Made by a program: the position numbers and the translations under genes. From NCBI GenBank assembly GCA_001897035.1, contig MKRS01000584.1:1-6454 (forward strand): 6,454 bases of DNA, read 5' to 3'. Position 1 is the first letter of the stretch; each line of letters starts with the position of its first letter. The notes below the pieces were generated by a model, which searched no databases, was not told the origin of the DNA, and saw nothing but the letters and a program-made list of their open reading frames with translations. Positions 1 through 6,310 of this stretch are shown here, in pieces. Source of the stretch: Bacteroidales bacterium 45-6 (lineage in GTDB: Bacteria > Bacteroidota > Bacteroidia > Bacteroidales > Dysgonomonadaceae).

Positions 1-1522
1 TTTCAAGCACAGGCTTCGAATTTGTGAGATCGCCCTTTCCCACATTGGAATAATCGACATACACTTTGTCGGTAAGGATTTGCCAGGCTGCCTCCAAGTT
101 TGCATTGCGCTTTCCGGCTCTGGATGCCGCATATATTTTGGAAAATTTCGCTGCCGGAGTATTTTGCCAAGCTTTTTCAAGAATGTATTCGTACATCACC
201 GGGTTGTTTCCAAATCCTTCGAGCGTCGCCCCCAATCCCCAAAAATTTTTACCGCCATTCCTGAATGTGTTTTCGATTTTCTCGTCCACATCCTTGAGAT
301 TCCCGCTCAAAGTGGTGTTCCCTCCAAAGTTACCGAGATAGCACCAGATGTAAGGCTGACCAAAAAACGATTCGGTGCGTTTCCATACTTCCACGTTGTC
401 ACAGAAATAGTCGAGCAAGATCATTTTGTTTTGCGGAACAGCTTGCAGGAAAGCCTTGATGCGTTCGCTTGTCCATTTGTCCTGCATGAAATAGAAGATC
501 CATCCCATTTGCAACCATTGCGCGTCCTTGTCGTAGGATGCCATCGTTTCGTAGATATTCTTCGAAACGCTGCACAAGTATTCCGGTTCCCAGCTTGGCG
601 GGGTCACTTCGTTGAAAGGATCGGTGCCATAGACATGGTCGGTGCCGAACATGCGAGTTTGCTCTTCAAGAAATTCGTGCTGGATCTTTGCAAAAAGGGT
701 GTCGAAAGAATCCAGGAAGTAGCTTTGGTATTGCTGGCTAAAATTGCCCCATTCGCCCAAGGAGGTGATTTTTGCGTGTGGATATTTTTCGGCAATCGCT
801 TTGGGAACATGCCCGGCAAAAGCAGGAAGCACCGGCTTCATGTTGAAAGCCCGTTCCCTTTCGAGAATCTGCTTCTGGAGTTCAGCCTGGCCATCGATCC
901 ACGACATGGGCAGTGGTCCTTCCCAATGATCGATATTGGCCATCCGGTGCCAAGGAAGGTAAGCTGGCCCGGTAAAGAATTCCCGAATTTGATCGTCTGT
1001 AAGCCCGAATTTCTTCCACACATTGAGCCACACCTTTTCTTGCCCAGTGATCGCCAGCGGGAGATTCACCCCGTTGAGCGCCATCCAGTCGATGAAATGC
1101 TCCCAATCGCGCCATTTCCACCACGTCATCGTGTAGCCAAAGGTGCAATAATTCAGGAAGAAACGGTTCTGCACCCGGGCTTCTATTTCCACCGGAGCAG
1201 GCACGGCTGGCAAGCTTGCCGGAAGCAATGTTTGGTCGTCCACGTACCAGGAAATGGTAGTGTGACAGTAATTTTTCAGGAAATAATTGAGTCCGACCGC
1301 CATCGAATTGGCGCTATTTGCCGTGACAACTAATTTCCCAGATTGGGTTTCCAATCGGAAATAATCTTGATTGCGGTTCGTTTTCCTCTCCTTGAACACG
1401 ATGGACTTGCTCAGCGACGGGGCAATCCTCGAAGCCAAAGCTTCCGCCGTTTCCACGTTGGGGTTTTGCGAGAAAAGGGATAAACAAATGGCAGATAAAA
1501 TGAAAGCAAGCGTATGTTTCAT
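1..1522 (-). CDS. Secreted alpha-N-acetylglucosaminidase, glycoside hydrolase family 89 (3' end outside the window)
   Basis: This is the N-terminal 507 residues of a GH89 enzyme, which removes terminal alpha-linked GlcNAc from glycans such as heparan-type chains or alpha-GlcNAc-capped mucin O-glycans. The frame is open from ATG at 1522 to the left edge with no stop. Residues 1-18 form a signal peptide (K2, H3, then a hydrophobic stretch, with cleavage likely near S18/Q19), so it should act in the periplasm or outside. A small N-terminal alpha/beta domain (about 20-115) precedes the TIM-barrel domain. Recognisable GH89 blocks are QNRFF at 118, WW at 134-135, DWMALNG at 145-151, FFTGPAYLPW, VLPAFAGHVP, FGTDHVYGTDPFNEV and FIWC-like PYIWCYLGNFGGN. 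E305 (FNE) matches the acid/base E316 of human NAGLU, and E435 (LEG) matches its nucleophile E446. Human NAGLU has 743 residues, so roughly 200-240 C-terminal residues are missing here only because the window ends. A weak -7-like TATCTTTAG lies at 1557-1549. The 166-bp gap upstream suggests its own promoter rather than read-through from the pentapeptide gene. Confidence 0.96.
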   Translation of the reverse strand, partial: MKHTLAFILSAICLSLFSQNPNVETAEALASRIAPSLSKSIVFKERKTNRNQDYFRLETQSGKLVVTANSANSMAVGLNYFLKNYCHTTISWYVDDQTLLPASLPAVPAPVEIEARVQNRFFLNYCTFGYTMTWWKWRDWEHFIDWMALNGVNLPLAITGQEKVWLNVWKKFGLTDDQIREFFTGPAYLPWHRMANIDHWEGPLPMSWIDGQAELQKQILERERAFNMKPVLPAFAGHVPKAIAEKYPHAKITSLGEWGNFSQQYQSYFLDSFDTLFAKIQHEFLEEQTRMFGTDHVYGTDPFNEVTPPSWEPEYLCSVSKNIYETMASYDKDAQWLQMGWIFYFMQDKWTSERIKAFLQAVPQNKMILLDYFCDNVEVWKRTESFFGQPYIWCYLGNFGGNTTLSGNLKDVDEKIENTFRNGGKNFWGLGATLEGFGNNPVMYEYILEKAWQNTPAAKFSKIYAASRAGKRNANLEAAWQILTDKVYVDYSNVGKGDLTNSKPVLE

Positions 1523-1688
1523 GATATAACGATACAATGATTAAACGGCTAAAGATAGTGCCTTTTTACGGTATTTTTTGGTTTCAGAATCTTAAAATTA
1601 TTTTAACCCGGCAACGTTGACGCACTTTTATCCGAAAAGAGATTAAAATACAACAACTATGTATCAAAAATAGGATTCTACCAATAGA

Positions 1689-2258
1689 TTACTCCTCAAT
1701 TGAAATGCCATATTTATATAATAAGCCGGGCAATGACCGAAACGAAAATTTAGCCTTGGCAATCCGGTTAAGCTCGGGGTTTATCGAAAACTGGGAAGCG
1801 GAACGGAAGTCCGCTTTTTGCAGATTGGTGCGATCGAAAATGGCTCCTTTCAGATCCGATTCTCGAAAATCGGCTTCAGCAAGATCGGCCTCCGCAAAAT
1901 CGGTTTCATGCAATTGGCAACGATGAAAAATAGTTTTCTTGAGCTTCAACTTGTAGAATGAGGCGTTGTCGAGCAAGCATCCGTCGAATGAAACGGAAAG
2001 ACCAAAATCATTGCATTCGGCAAAAATCAGGCCGAGCATCTTGCAATTTGTGAACTGCACGTTTTGAAAGGCAGTAGAATGAATATTCGCCAAGCTTAGA
2101 TTGCAGTTGGAAAACCTGCAATCGATGAATATCACCGACGACAAATCGGATTCGGCAAAATCGCATTGCTCAAAAACACACTCTTCGTATTGGCCGGTAT
2201 CTAAAAAGCGACTTGTATAATTTTCCCTTTCGAATGTTTCGGATTGAAAATAAGGCAT
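1689..2258 (-). CDS. Pentapeptide-repeat protein resembling McbG/Qnr
   Basis: A 189-residue protein with no signal peptide or membrane segment, so probably cytoplasmic. Residues about 27-81 and 89-153 are built of five-residue units with F or L at the centre (CDFAE, SDLSS, CRFSN, CNLSL, then TDFAE, ADLAE, ADFRE, SDLKG, ADFRS), which fold as a right-handed quadrilateral beta helix. The two runs are separated by an irregular piece near 82-88 (CNDFGLS). The tail after the repeats carries INPELNRI at 159-166, then about 20 non-repeat residues ending in YGISIEE. From memory, McbG, the microcin B17 immunity protein of 187 residues, has an equivalent INPEINRI tail and similar length. McbG, Qnr and MfpA relatives bind DNA gyrase or topoisomerase IV and can protect them from toxins or quinolones. 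Gyrase protection here is inference; many pentapeptide proteins have no known role. The gene lies 34 bp after the glycosyltransferase gene in the same direction, so it may be the last gene of that transcript. The stop is TAA at 1691-1689. Confidence 0.88.
   Translation of the reverse strand: MPYFQSETFERENYTSRFLDTGQYEECVFEQCDFAESDLSSVIFIDCRFSNCNLSLANIHSTAFQNVQFTNCKMLGLIFAECNDFGLSVSFDGCLLDNASFYKLKLKKTIFHRCQLHETDFAEADLAEADFRESDLKGAIFDRTNLQKADFRSASQFSINPELNRIAKAKFSFRSLPGLLYKYGISIEE
1853..1912 (-). repeat. 15-bp DNA periodicity inside the pentapeptide gene
   Basis: Four consecutive 15-bp units can be read on the plus strand: 1853-1867, 1868-1882, 1883-1897 and 1898-1912. Each shares a core near GATCGG or AATCGG followed by a C/T-rich segment and ending in CAA or GAA. 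Fifteen bases is exactly one pentapeptide unit, and the stretch encodes the most regular part of the beta helix (TDFAE, ADLAE, ADFRE, SDLKG). The DNA similarity suggests recent unit duplication, or constraint from the repeated Ala/Asp/Phe/Leu codons. Confidence 0.6.
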
Positions 2259-2292
2259 GACGTTATTAAACTGAATTAAGGTCTATTTCAAA

Positions 2293-3375
2293 CTATCTAT
2301 CTCCGGTCACCAAGTGTTTGAGGAATAATTCTTCCGCTCGAGAGAGCCATTCCCTGAAAGAGTCGTTCGGAGTATAATCTTTTGCAAAATCGAGCAAAGC
2401 AGTGATGTCGAACGATTTCCCTTCCACTCCAAGCCCCGTGCTTGCGGCATCTTTTGCGTTCACCTCTTGTTCCACATGGGCTGGAATCATCATCACGGGT
2501 TTGTGCAGGTAGAATGCCTCGCACACCGACTCGAAGCCGGCGGTAGTGATGTAGGCCTTGCAGGACGCCATATAATGCAGGAACAATTCGTCATCCAATG
2601 TATGGAAAATGAGCGTGTCGTCCACTTTTGTTTCTTTCGCCGCTTTCTTGTTGTCCCAAAAGAAATGCAGTTCCACCTCGGGATTTTCCTTGTGCCAGTT
2701 TCTCACCTCGTCTTCAAATCCCTGGTTGAGAATGTATCCAAGGATAAAATTCCCCGTTTCGGGAACAATCTTCATCACTTCGCCGCGAAGCAGCGGCGGC
2801 ACAACAGCAATGTGTTCGCCGGGCGAATCGGGCATCGGATAGAAAGAAAGCCCCAGCAGTTTGGACGATCCGATGCAGCTAATCAAGGTGATGAGCCGAT
2901 AAAGAAGCATTCCCTCCTTGTCTCCTTTCGCAAACTGGTATTCGGGATGGCGGATCAGGTATTGGTGGGCAATGCTGACGAAGGTTGTCTTGGGATGAAA
3001 ACGCAGGTAGGCAAGCCCGGCCAACATCTCATAGAAGTTGATGACCACGTCGGGACATTGCTCCTTAATCTTGCGACTGATGGTTTCAAGGCTTTGGTTA
3101 TAGACCCTTATCCGTTTGGGATGGATGTTGTAGATAAAGGTTTTGAGGGGATGTACATTTTTTTTGTTCTTCCGATAGATAAAGGAGGGCGTTTGGTACG
3201 TCGAAACAGGGGCATGAATTTTCTCGAAAAAGAACCCAGGGATCTCCCTTGTCCTGTTCTTCCCAACCAGCACCTCCACCACTTCATGCCCATTGCGGCG
3301 GAGCATATCAGAGAGCGATATGGCCTGCGTCAAATGCCCGCGGCCGTCCCCTTGAACAATAAACATATACCTCAT
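2293..3375 (-). CDS. Glycosyltransferase of the GT28/MurG-like fold (GT-B)
   Basis: A 360-residue protein with the layout of a two-domain GT-B transferase. The N-terminal domain opens with a beta strand (YMFIVQ) and then GDGRGHLTQA at 9-18, the glycine-rich GxGRGH loop typical of MurG, diacylglycerol glucosyltransferases and MJ1255-like proteins. Other N-domain blocks are CPDVVINFYEM at 107-117 and FVSIAHQYL at 132-140. The C-terminal domain has the sugar-nucleotide-binding block ITTAGFESVCEAFYLHKPVMMIP at 276-298 (key residues T278, G280, F281, E282, E287, P293), followed by EQEVNA at 302-307. No signal peptide is seen; proteins of this fold usually sit at the inner face of the membrane and act on a lipid acceptor. 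Donor and acceptor cannot be read from the sequence. It follows the LpxH-like phosphatase gene after 91 bp and precedes the pentapeptide gene by 34 bp. M4 is an alternative start, but M1 keeps the full first strand. The long run of T on the coding strand at 3416-3407 lies in its leader. Confidence 0.85.
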   Translation of the reverse strand: MRYMFIVQGDGRGHLTQAISLSDMLRRNGHEVVEVLVGKNRTREIPGFFFEKIHAPVSTYQTPSFIYRKNKKNVHPLKTFIYNIHPKRIRVYNQSLETISRKIKEQCPDVVINFYEMLAGLAYLRFHPKTTFVSIAHQYLIRHPEYQFAKGDKEGMLLYRLITLISCIGSSKLLGLSFYPMPDSPGEHIAVVPPLLRGEVMKIVPETGNFILGYILNQGFEDEVRNWHKENPEVELHFFWDNKKAAKETKVDDTLIFHTLDDELFLHYMASCKAYITTAGFESVCEAFYLHKPVMMIPAHVEQEVNAKDAASTGLGVEGKSFDITALLDFAKDYTPNDSFREWLSRAEELFLKHLVTGDR

Positions 3376-3466
3376 AACAATTCGATCGTATTTGAAAGTA
3401 TAAAACTAAAAAAAAAGATAACAAGAAAAAAATCCTGCTATCATTTTCTCACGCACACGTTTAATT

Positions 3467-4321
3467 TTAAAAAGCCAAACTTACCGTTTTGATAATTTCT
3501 GCTTCCTCTTCCATGTCGTCGGAATCGGACTCGTTGAACTCAATGGGATTCGCCGAAACATCGTCCGAAGGATAAAACACCACCTCCCAGTTGCCGTCGT
3601 AATCCTCGGTGAGTGCCGATAGGGATTCCACCCAGTCGCCCGAATTCAAGTAATGAATATCCTCGTAATAAGAATTTTCCGGATGGTGGATATGCCCGCA
3701 AATGACCCCTTCGCATTTTTTCTGGCGGGCTATCTCAACGATATGCTTCTCAAAATCGCTGATGTAGGATACCGAGGCTTTCACCTTGTGCTTGATTTCC
3801 TTCGAAAGAGAATAATATGGCAAGCCTTTCTTGAGGCGGCGGTTGTTGTAGATCCGGTTGACCCAAAGCAGCAGCGAGTAGCCCACATCGCCAATCTGGG
3901 ACAACCAGCGGAAACGGGAAGTCACGCTGTCGAACACATCGCCGTGGAGCACATAATAACGTTTCTCACCACTCACGTGGACGTAGTCGTTGACAATCTC
4001 GATGTTTTGAAACTTCATCGGAATCACCCTGTTCAAAAAGTCATCGTGGTTTCCCCTCAAATAGATTATCTTCGTATCGTGTTGTCTGTCGAGCAACAAC
4101 TTGATAAACTTTGTATGCTTTTTCTTCCATTTCGCCTTTTTTCCGCGGACAAGACACCACCCGTCAATAATGTCTCCGCAAAGGATGAGCGTGTCGCAGG
4201 TGTTTTCTTTCAAGAACCTTGTCGCTTCCTTCGCTTTGGACCATTTTGAGCCCAAATGAATATCGGATATCACGATTGTCCTGTGATGTTTTACTGATGT
4301 CATAATTCTTCTATTTGTCAT
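3467..4321 (-). CDS. LpxH-like calcineurin-type metallophosphoesterase (UDP-2,3-diacylglucosamine pyrophosphatase family, COG2908-like)
   Basis: A 284-residue soluble or membrane-associated phosphoesterase with all five metal-binding blocks: SDIHLGS (D20, H22), CGDIIDG (D50), RGNHDDF (N91, H92, D93), LHGDVFD (H126) and CGHIHHPE (H210, H212), followed by LNSGDWVES. The family hydrolyses the pyrophosphate of nucleotide-sugar lipids; the founder LpxH cleaves UDP-2,3-diacylglucosamine to lipid X in lipid A synthesis. The insert at 133-190 (RFRWLSQIGDVGYSLLLWVN, then GLPYYSLS, KHKVK, YISDFE) fits, as I recall, a subgroup also found in species that use LpxI for the lipid A step. The lipid A role is therefore not certain and the substrate may be another glycolipid precursor. 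The neighbouring glycosyltransferase supports an envelope glycolipid pathway. The C-terminal tail (about 261-275) is strongly acidic. Two starts are possible: M1 at 4321 or M7 at 4303. M7 would leave a more usual leader after the promoter-like site at 4342-4335 and sits just before the first conserved strand. Confidence 0.9.
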   Translation of the reverse strand: MTNRRIMTSVKHHRTIVISDIHLGSKWSKAKEATRFLKENTCDTLILCGDIIDGWCLVRGKKAKWKKKHTKFIKLLLDRQHDTKIIYLRGNHDDFLNRVIPMKFQNIEIVNDYVHVSGEKRYYVLHGDVFDSVTSRFRWLSQIGDVGYSLLLWVNRIYNNRRLKKGLPYYSLSKEIKHKVKASVSYISDFEKHIVEIARQKKCEGVICGHIHHPENSYYEDIHYLNSGDWVESLSALTEDYDGNWEVVFYPSDDVSANPIEFNESDSDDMEEEAEIIKTVSLAF

Positions 4322-4334
4322 TTGTTTTCGAGGT

Positions 4335-4342
4335 CAAAGTAA
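4335..4342 (-). promoter_or_regulatory. Candidate -7 element for the phosphatase-glycosyltransferase operon
   Basis: The minus strand reads TTACTTTG, 7 of 8 matches to the Bacteroidota -7 consensus TAnnTTTG. The nearest TTG that could serve as the -33 box is at 4370-4368. That leaves a 25-base spacer, longer than the usual 19-21, so the match is partial. If real, transcription would start only about 7 bases before M1 of the phosphatase but about 25 before M7. Confidence 0.3.
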
Positions 4343-4369
4343 TCGACAAATTGTTACGATACTATGGCA

Positions 4370-4396
4370 AAAAGGTTAAGTAGCTAAGAACCTTTT
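4370..4396. repeat. Inverted repeat in the divergent intergenic region
   Basis: Perfect 8-bp arms AAAAGGTT (4370-4377) and AACCTTTT (4389-4396) flank an 11-base spacer that itself contains the palindrome TAGCTA. The site lies 49 bp before the phosphatase start, overlapping where its -33 region would fall. Because the flanking genes diverge, a terminator has no obvious use here; an operator or a leader structure is more likely. The remainder of the 4322-4613 gap shows no ORF of credible length. It has one G+C-richer patch at about 4400-4500, containing GAAAGCG (4432-4438) and its complement CGCTTTC (4480-4486), with no recognisable RNA family. Confidence 0.45.
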
Positions 4397-4567
4397 CACC
4401 AACTGCCCCATTCGCAACATATTAACTCACGGAAAGCGTTCGAAAACAGGGAAGCGGCTCGGAAAACCAACCTCTCTCCCGCTTTCAAGGCCTCCACCCC
4501 CAGTATCAATAATCAGATAAAATCACTTAAAATACAATAATTAGTCATCCCCCAACGATATTTTCTG

Positions 4568-4575
4568 TACTTTTG
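4568..4575 (+). promoter_or_regulatory. Candidate -7 promoter element for the POT transporter
   Basis: TACTTTTG is an exact match to the Bacteroidota -7 consensus TAnnTTTG. It ends 38 bases before the transporter ATG, so a start about 7 bases downstream would give a leader of roughly 30 bases. No clear TTG -33 box is seen 19-21 bases upstream, which limits confidence. There is no Shine-Dalgarno sequence; the leader just before ATG is A-rich, as usual in this phylum. Confidence 0.45.
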
Positions 4576-4613
4576 GTGGGTTTTTCAAATATGCTTCACA
4601 TAAATAACATCAA

Positions 4614-6116
4614 ATGAATAGCGTGCAAAATAACTCGTCGAAGGAAATCACACTGGATCAAATACAAAGCTTTGAAGGGACTTATCCCAAACAAATATGG
4701 TCGTTGTTTTTCACCGAAATGTGGGAACGTTTCTGTTTCTATGGCAACCGTGGGATGCTCACCGTGTTCATGGTGGATATTTTGCTGATGTCGAGCCGCG
4801 AATCCAACCTGAAATATGGTGCCATACAGGCATTTGTATATGCCTTCACATTTATCGGAGGATTGTTTGCCGACAAAATTTTGGGATTCCGCAAATCACT
4901 GTTCTGGGGAGCCCTGCTTATGATTAGCGGCAGCGTGATCCTGGGCATTTCGGCCAAAGAATTTTTCTATCCAGGCATGTGCTTGATTATCGTGGGCACA
5001 GGTTTCTTCAAGCCAAATATTTCGACCATGGTGGGCGAACTCTACAAGAAAGGAGACACGAGGCGCGACACGGGCTTCAGCTTGTTCTATTCCGGCATCA
5101 ACATCGGTGCCCTTTTTGGCGGGGCGGTCTGCGTGTATGTCGGAAAATCTTATTCATGGAACATTGCATTCTTGCTTTCCGGAATTTTTATTTTTATTGG
5201 CTTAGTCACGTTTCTGATCACCAAAAAGAACCTGGGTCCCATCGGCTTGCAGCCCGCAGCCATCCGGGCCGACAAGCATGGCAAGAAAAAAGAATGGGCC
5301 GTGTATGTGGGAACAATCCTTGTGTTGCCTCTGATCTACGTGATGATAACCAATACCAAGTACACCGACCTTTTCATGTACATCATCGGCCCCTTGACGC
5401 TGGTCTATTTGTTTTACGAAATGAGGAGCTTTTCGCTAAGCGAAAATAAAAAGCTGCTGGCAGCACTGGTTTTCATTTTCTTTTCCATTGTTTTCTGGGC
5501 ATTCTTCGAGCAGAGCGGTGGGTCGCTCAACCTGTTTGCAAAAGACAACCTGCACACCAATCTCGGATTTTTTCATATTGATCCAAATGTGGTCAACAAT
5601 TCCGCCAACTCGGTGTTTGTGGTGTTGTTTAGTCCGCTGTTAGGATTGTTGTGGCTGAAGTTGGCTCGAAAAAAAATCGAGCCGAATGCGGTAATCAAAT
5701 TCGGAATCGGATTTCTGTTTTTGGCCTTAGCTTTTTACACACTCTACTACACAAGGTTCTTCATGGATAGCACAGGAAAAACCTCCTTGGCGGTGTTCAC
5801 TTTGGCCTACTTCATCATGACCTTCGGCGAACTTTGTTTGTCGCCCATCGGGCTCTCGCTGATGACAAAACTATCGCCTCAAAGGCTGTGGGGCGTGATG
5901 ATGGGATTGTGGTTTTTGGCCAGTGCTTACGGGCAATACTTTGCCGGAATATTAGGCGCAGGGATGTCCACTCCAAACGACAAAGCCCCATTGACAGAAA
6001 AACTTATGGCCTACACCACAGGCTATCAGCAATTGGCAATCTACGCATTGGTGGCTGGCGTTTTGCTGATTATTATATCTCCATTGGTGAAGAAGCTGAT
6101 GCAGGAGGTGAAATAA
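4614..6116 (+). CDS. Proton-dependent oligopeptide transporter, POT/PTR2 family
   Basis: A 500-residue inner-membrane symporter that imports di- and tripeptides with protons. It is full length for bacterial POTs. About 14 hydrophobic segments can be placed: roughly 29-56, 66-86, 94-114, 118-140, 153-178, 182-203, two extra helices at 227-247 and 251-270, then 279-303, 331-351, 360-382, 389-415, 423-448 and 474-494. Signatures are EMWERFCFYG at 35-44 (the ExxERFxYY proton and peptide motif: E35, E38, R39, Y43), GGLFADKILG at 82-91, FFKPN at 131-135 (conserved helix-4 lysine K133), FYSGINIGAL at 158-167 (PTR2 signature), FWAFFEQSGGSL at 294-305 (E299, Q300) and GELCLSPIGLSLMTKLSP at 405-422 (E406). 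All charged residues expected for proton coupling are present, so it should be functional. The first Tyr of the YY pair is Phe42, a mild variation. The gene is divergent from the phosphatase operon and appears monocistronic, with 194 bp to the next gene. Peptide specificity cannot be read from sequence. Confidence 0.96.
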   Translation: MNSVQNNSSKEITLDQIQSFEGTYPKQIWSLFFTEMWERFCFYGNRGMLTVFMVDILLMSSRESNLKYGAIQAFVYAFTFIGGLFADKILGFRKSLFWGALLMISGSVILGISAKEFFYPGMCLIIVGTGFFKPNISTMVGELYKKGDTRRDTGFSLFYSGINIGALFGGAVCVYVGKSYSWNIAFLLSGIFIFIGLVTFLITKKNLGPIGLQPAAIRADKHGKKKEWAVYVGTILVLPLIYVMITNTKYTDLFMYIIGPLTLVYLFYEMRSFSLSENKKLLAALVFIFFSIVFWAFFEQSGGSLNLFAKDNLHTNLGFFHIDPNVVNNSANSVFVVLFSPLLGLLWLKLARKKIEPNAVIKFGIGFLFLALAFYTLYYTRFFMDSTGKTSLAVFTLAYFIMTFGELCLSPIGLSLMTKLSPQRLWGVMMGLWFLASAYGQYFAGILGAGMSTPNDKAPLTEKLMAYTTGYQQLAIYALVAGVLLIIISPLVKKLMQEVK

Positions 6117-6153
6117 GGATAAGAATGATTTGTTGTCACAAAATGTGTAAACT

Positions 6154-6225
6154 GATAGCCAATAGCTTTTAGCCATTAGCCTTTTCTAACAGCTATGAGC
6201 TATGAGCTAATAGCTAAAGGCTATG
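6154..6225. repeat. Heptad-spaced AGCT/AGCC repeat with opposed arms (hairpin-forming)
   Basis: GC dinucleotides recur every 7 bp: left arm at 6158, 6165, 6172 and 6179 (mostly TAGCC or TAGCT units), right arm at 6192, 6199, 6206, 6213 and 6220 (AGCTATG twice, AGCTAAT, AGCTAAA, GGCTATG). The phase slips by one base in the middle, near TTTTCTAAC. The right arm is an imperfect reverse complement of the left: by eye about 20 of 27 positions match, and the outermost ATAGCC/GGCTAT pair is perfect. A long imperfect hairpin could form in the transcript downstream of the transporter gene. No T-run follows on the plus strand, so it does not look like a classical intrinsic terminator in that direction. 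It may protect the 3' end or be a dispersed intergenic repeat. Confidence 0.7.
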
Positions 6226-6310
6226 TCTCGCATTAAAAAAACATACCAAGCTATTGTCTTGCATTTACTTAAGATCTTATTAAGCAAAAAAAAACTATAA
6301 ATTTATATCC

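Noticed and set aside
80..1333. A 417-codon open frame on the plus strand opposite the GH89 gene.
   Set aside because: The minus strand here encodes an unmistakable GH89 enzyme with conserved blocks along its whole length. The plus-strand product has no recognisable motif and is a codon-usage shadow.
1549..1557. A -7-like TATCTTTAG before the GH89 gene on the minus strand.
   Set aside because: It matches the consensus only partly and has no TTG box at the right distance, so it is mentioned only in the gene entry.
3394..3424. A TTG (3424-3422) and TATACTTTC (3402-3394) with a 19-base spacer before the glycosyltransferase on the minus strand.
   Set aside because: Spacing is good, but the -7 part deviates from TAnnTTTG and lies in A/T-rich DNA; too weak to list as an internal promoter.
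2467..3492. A 341-codon open frame on the plus strand opposite the glycosyltransferase.
   Set aside because: The opposite strand carries glycosyltransferase motifs throughout. The plus-strand product ends in a low-complexity lysine-rich stretch read from the A-run of the intergenic gap.
3653..4249. A 198-codon open frame on the plus strand opposite the metallophosphoesterase.
   Set aside because: All five metallophosphoesterase blocks are on the other strand; this one is a shadow.
4979..5449. A 156-codon frame within the POT transporter gene, same strand, different frame.
   Set aside because: It lies wholly inside a well-supported transporter gene, and its translation is rich in Arg/His with no family resemblance.
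6129..6142. Small hairpin TTTGT/ACAAA just after the transporter stop, considered as a terminator.
   Set aside because: The stem is only 5 bp, A/T-rich and not followed by a T-run.
6154..6225. Reading the heptad array as a CRISPR array.
   Set aside because: Units are 7 bp with no unique spacers and there are no cas genes nearby.
6270..6307. Palindromes TAAGATCTTA (6270-6279) and TATAAATTTATA (6296-6307) before the last gene, considered as operator or -7 box.
   Set aside because: Short A/T-rich palindromes are expected by chance in such a leader. The TAAATTTA part is only about 6 bases from the ATG, too close for a -7 box.
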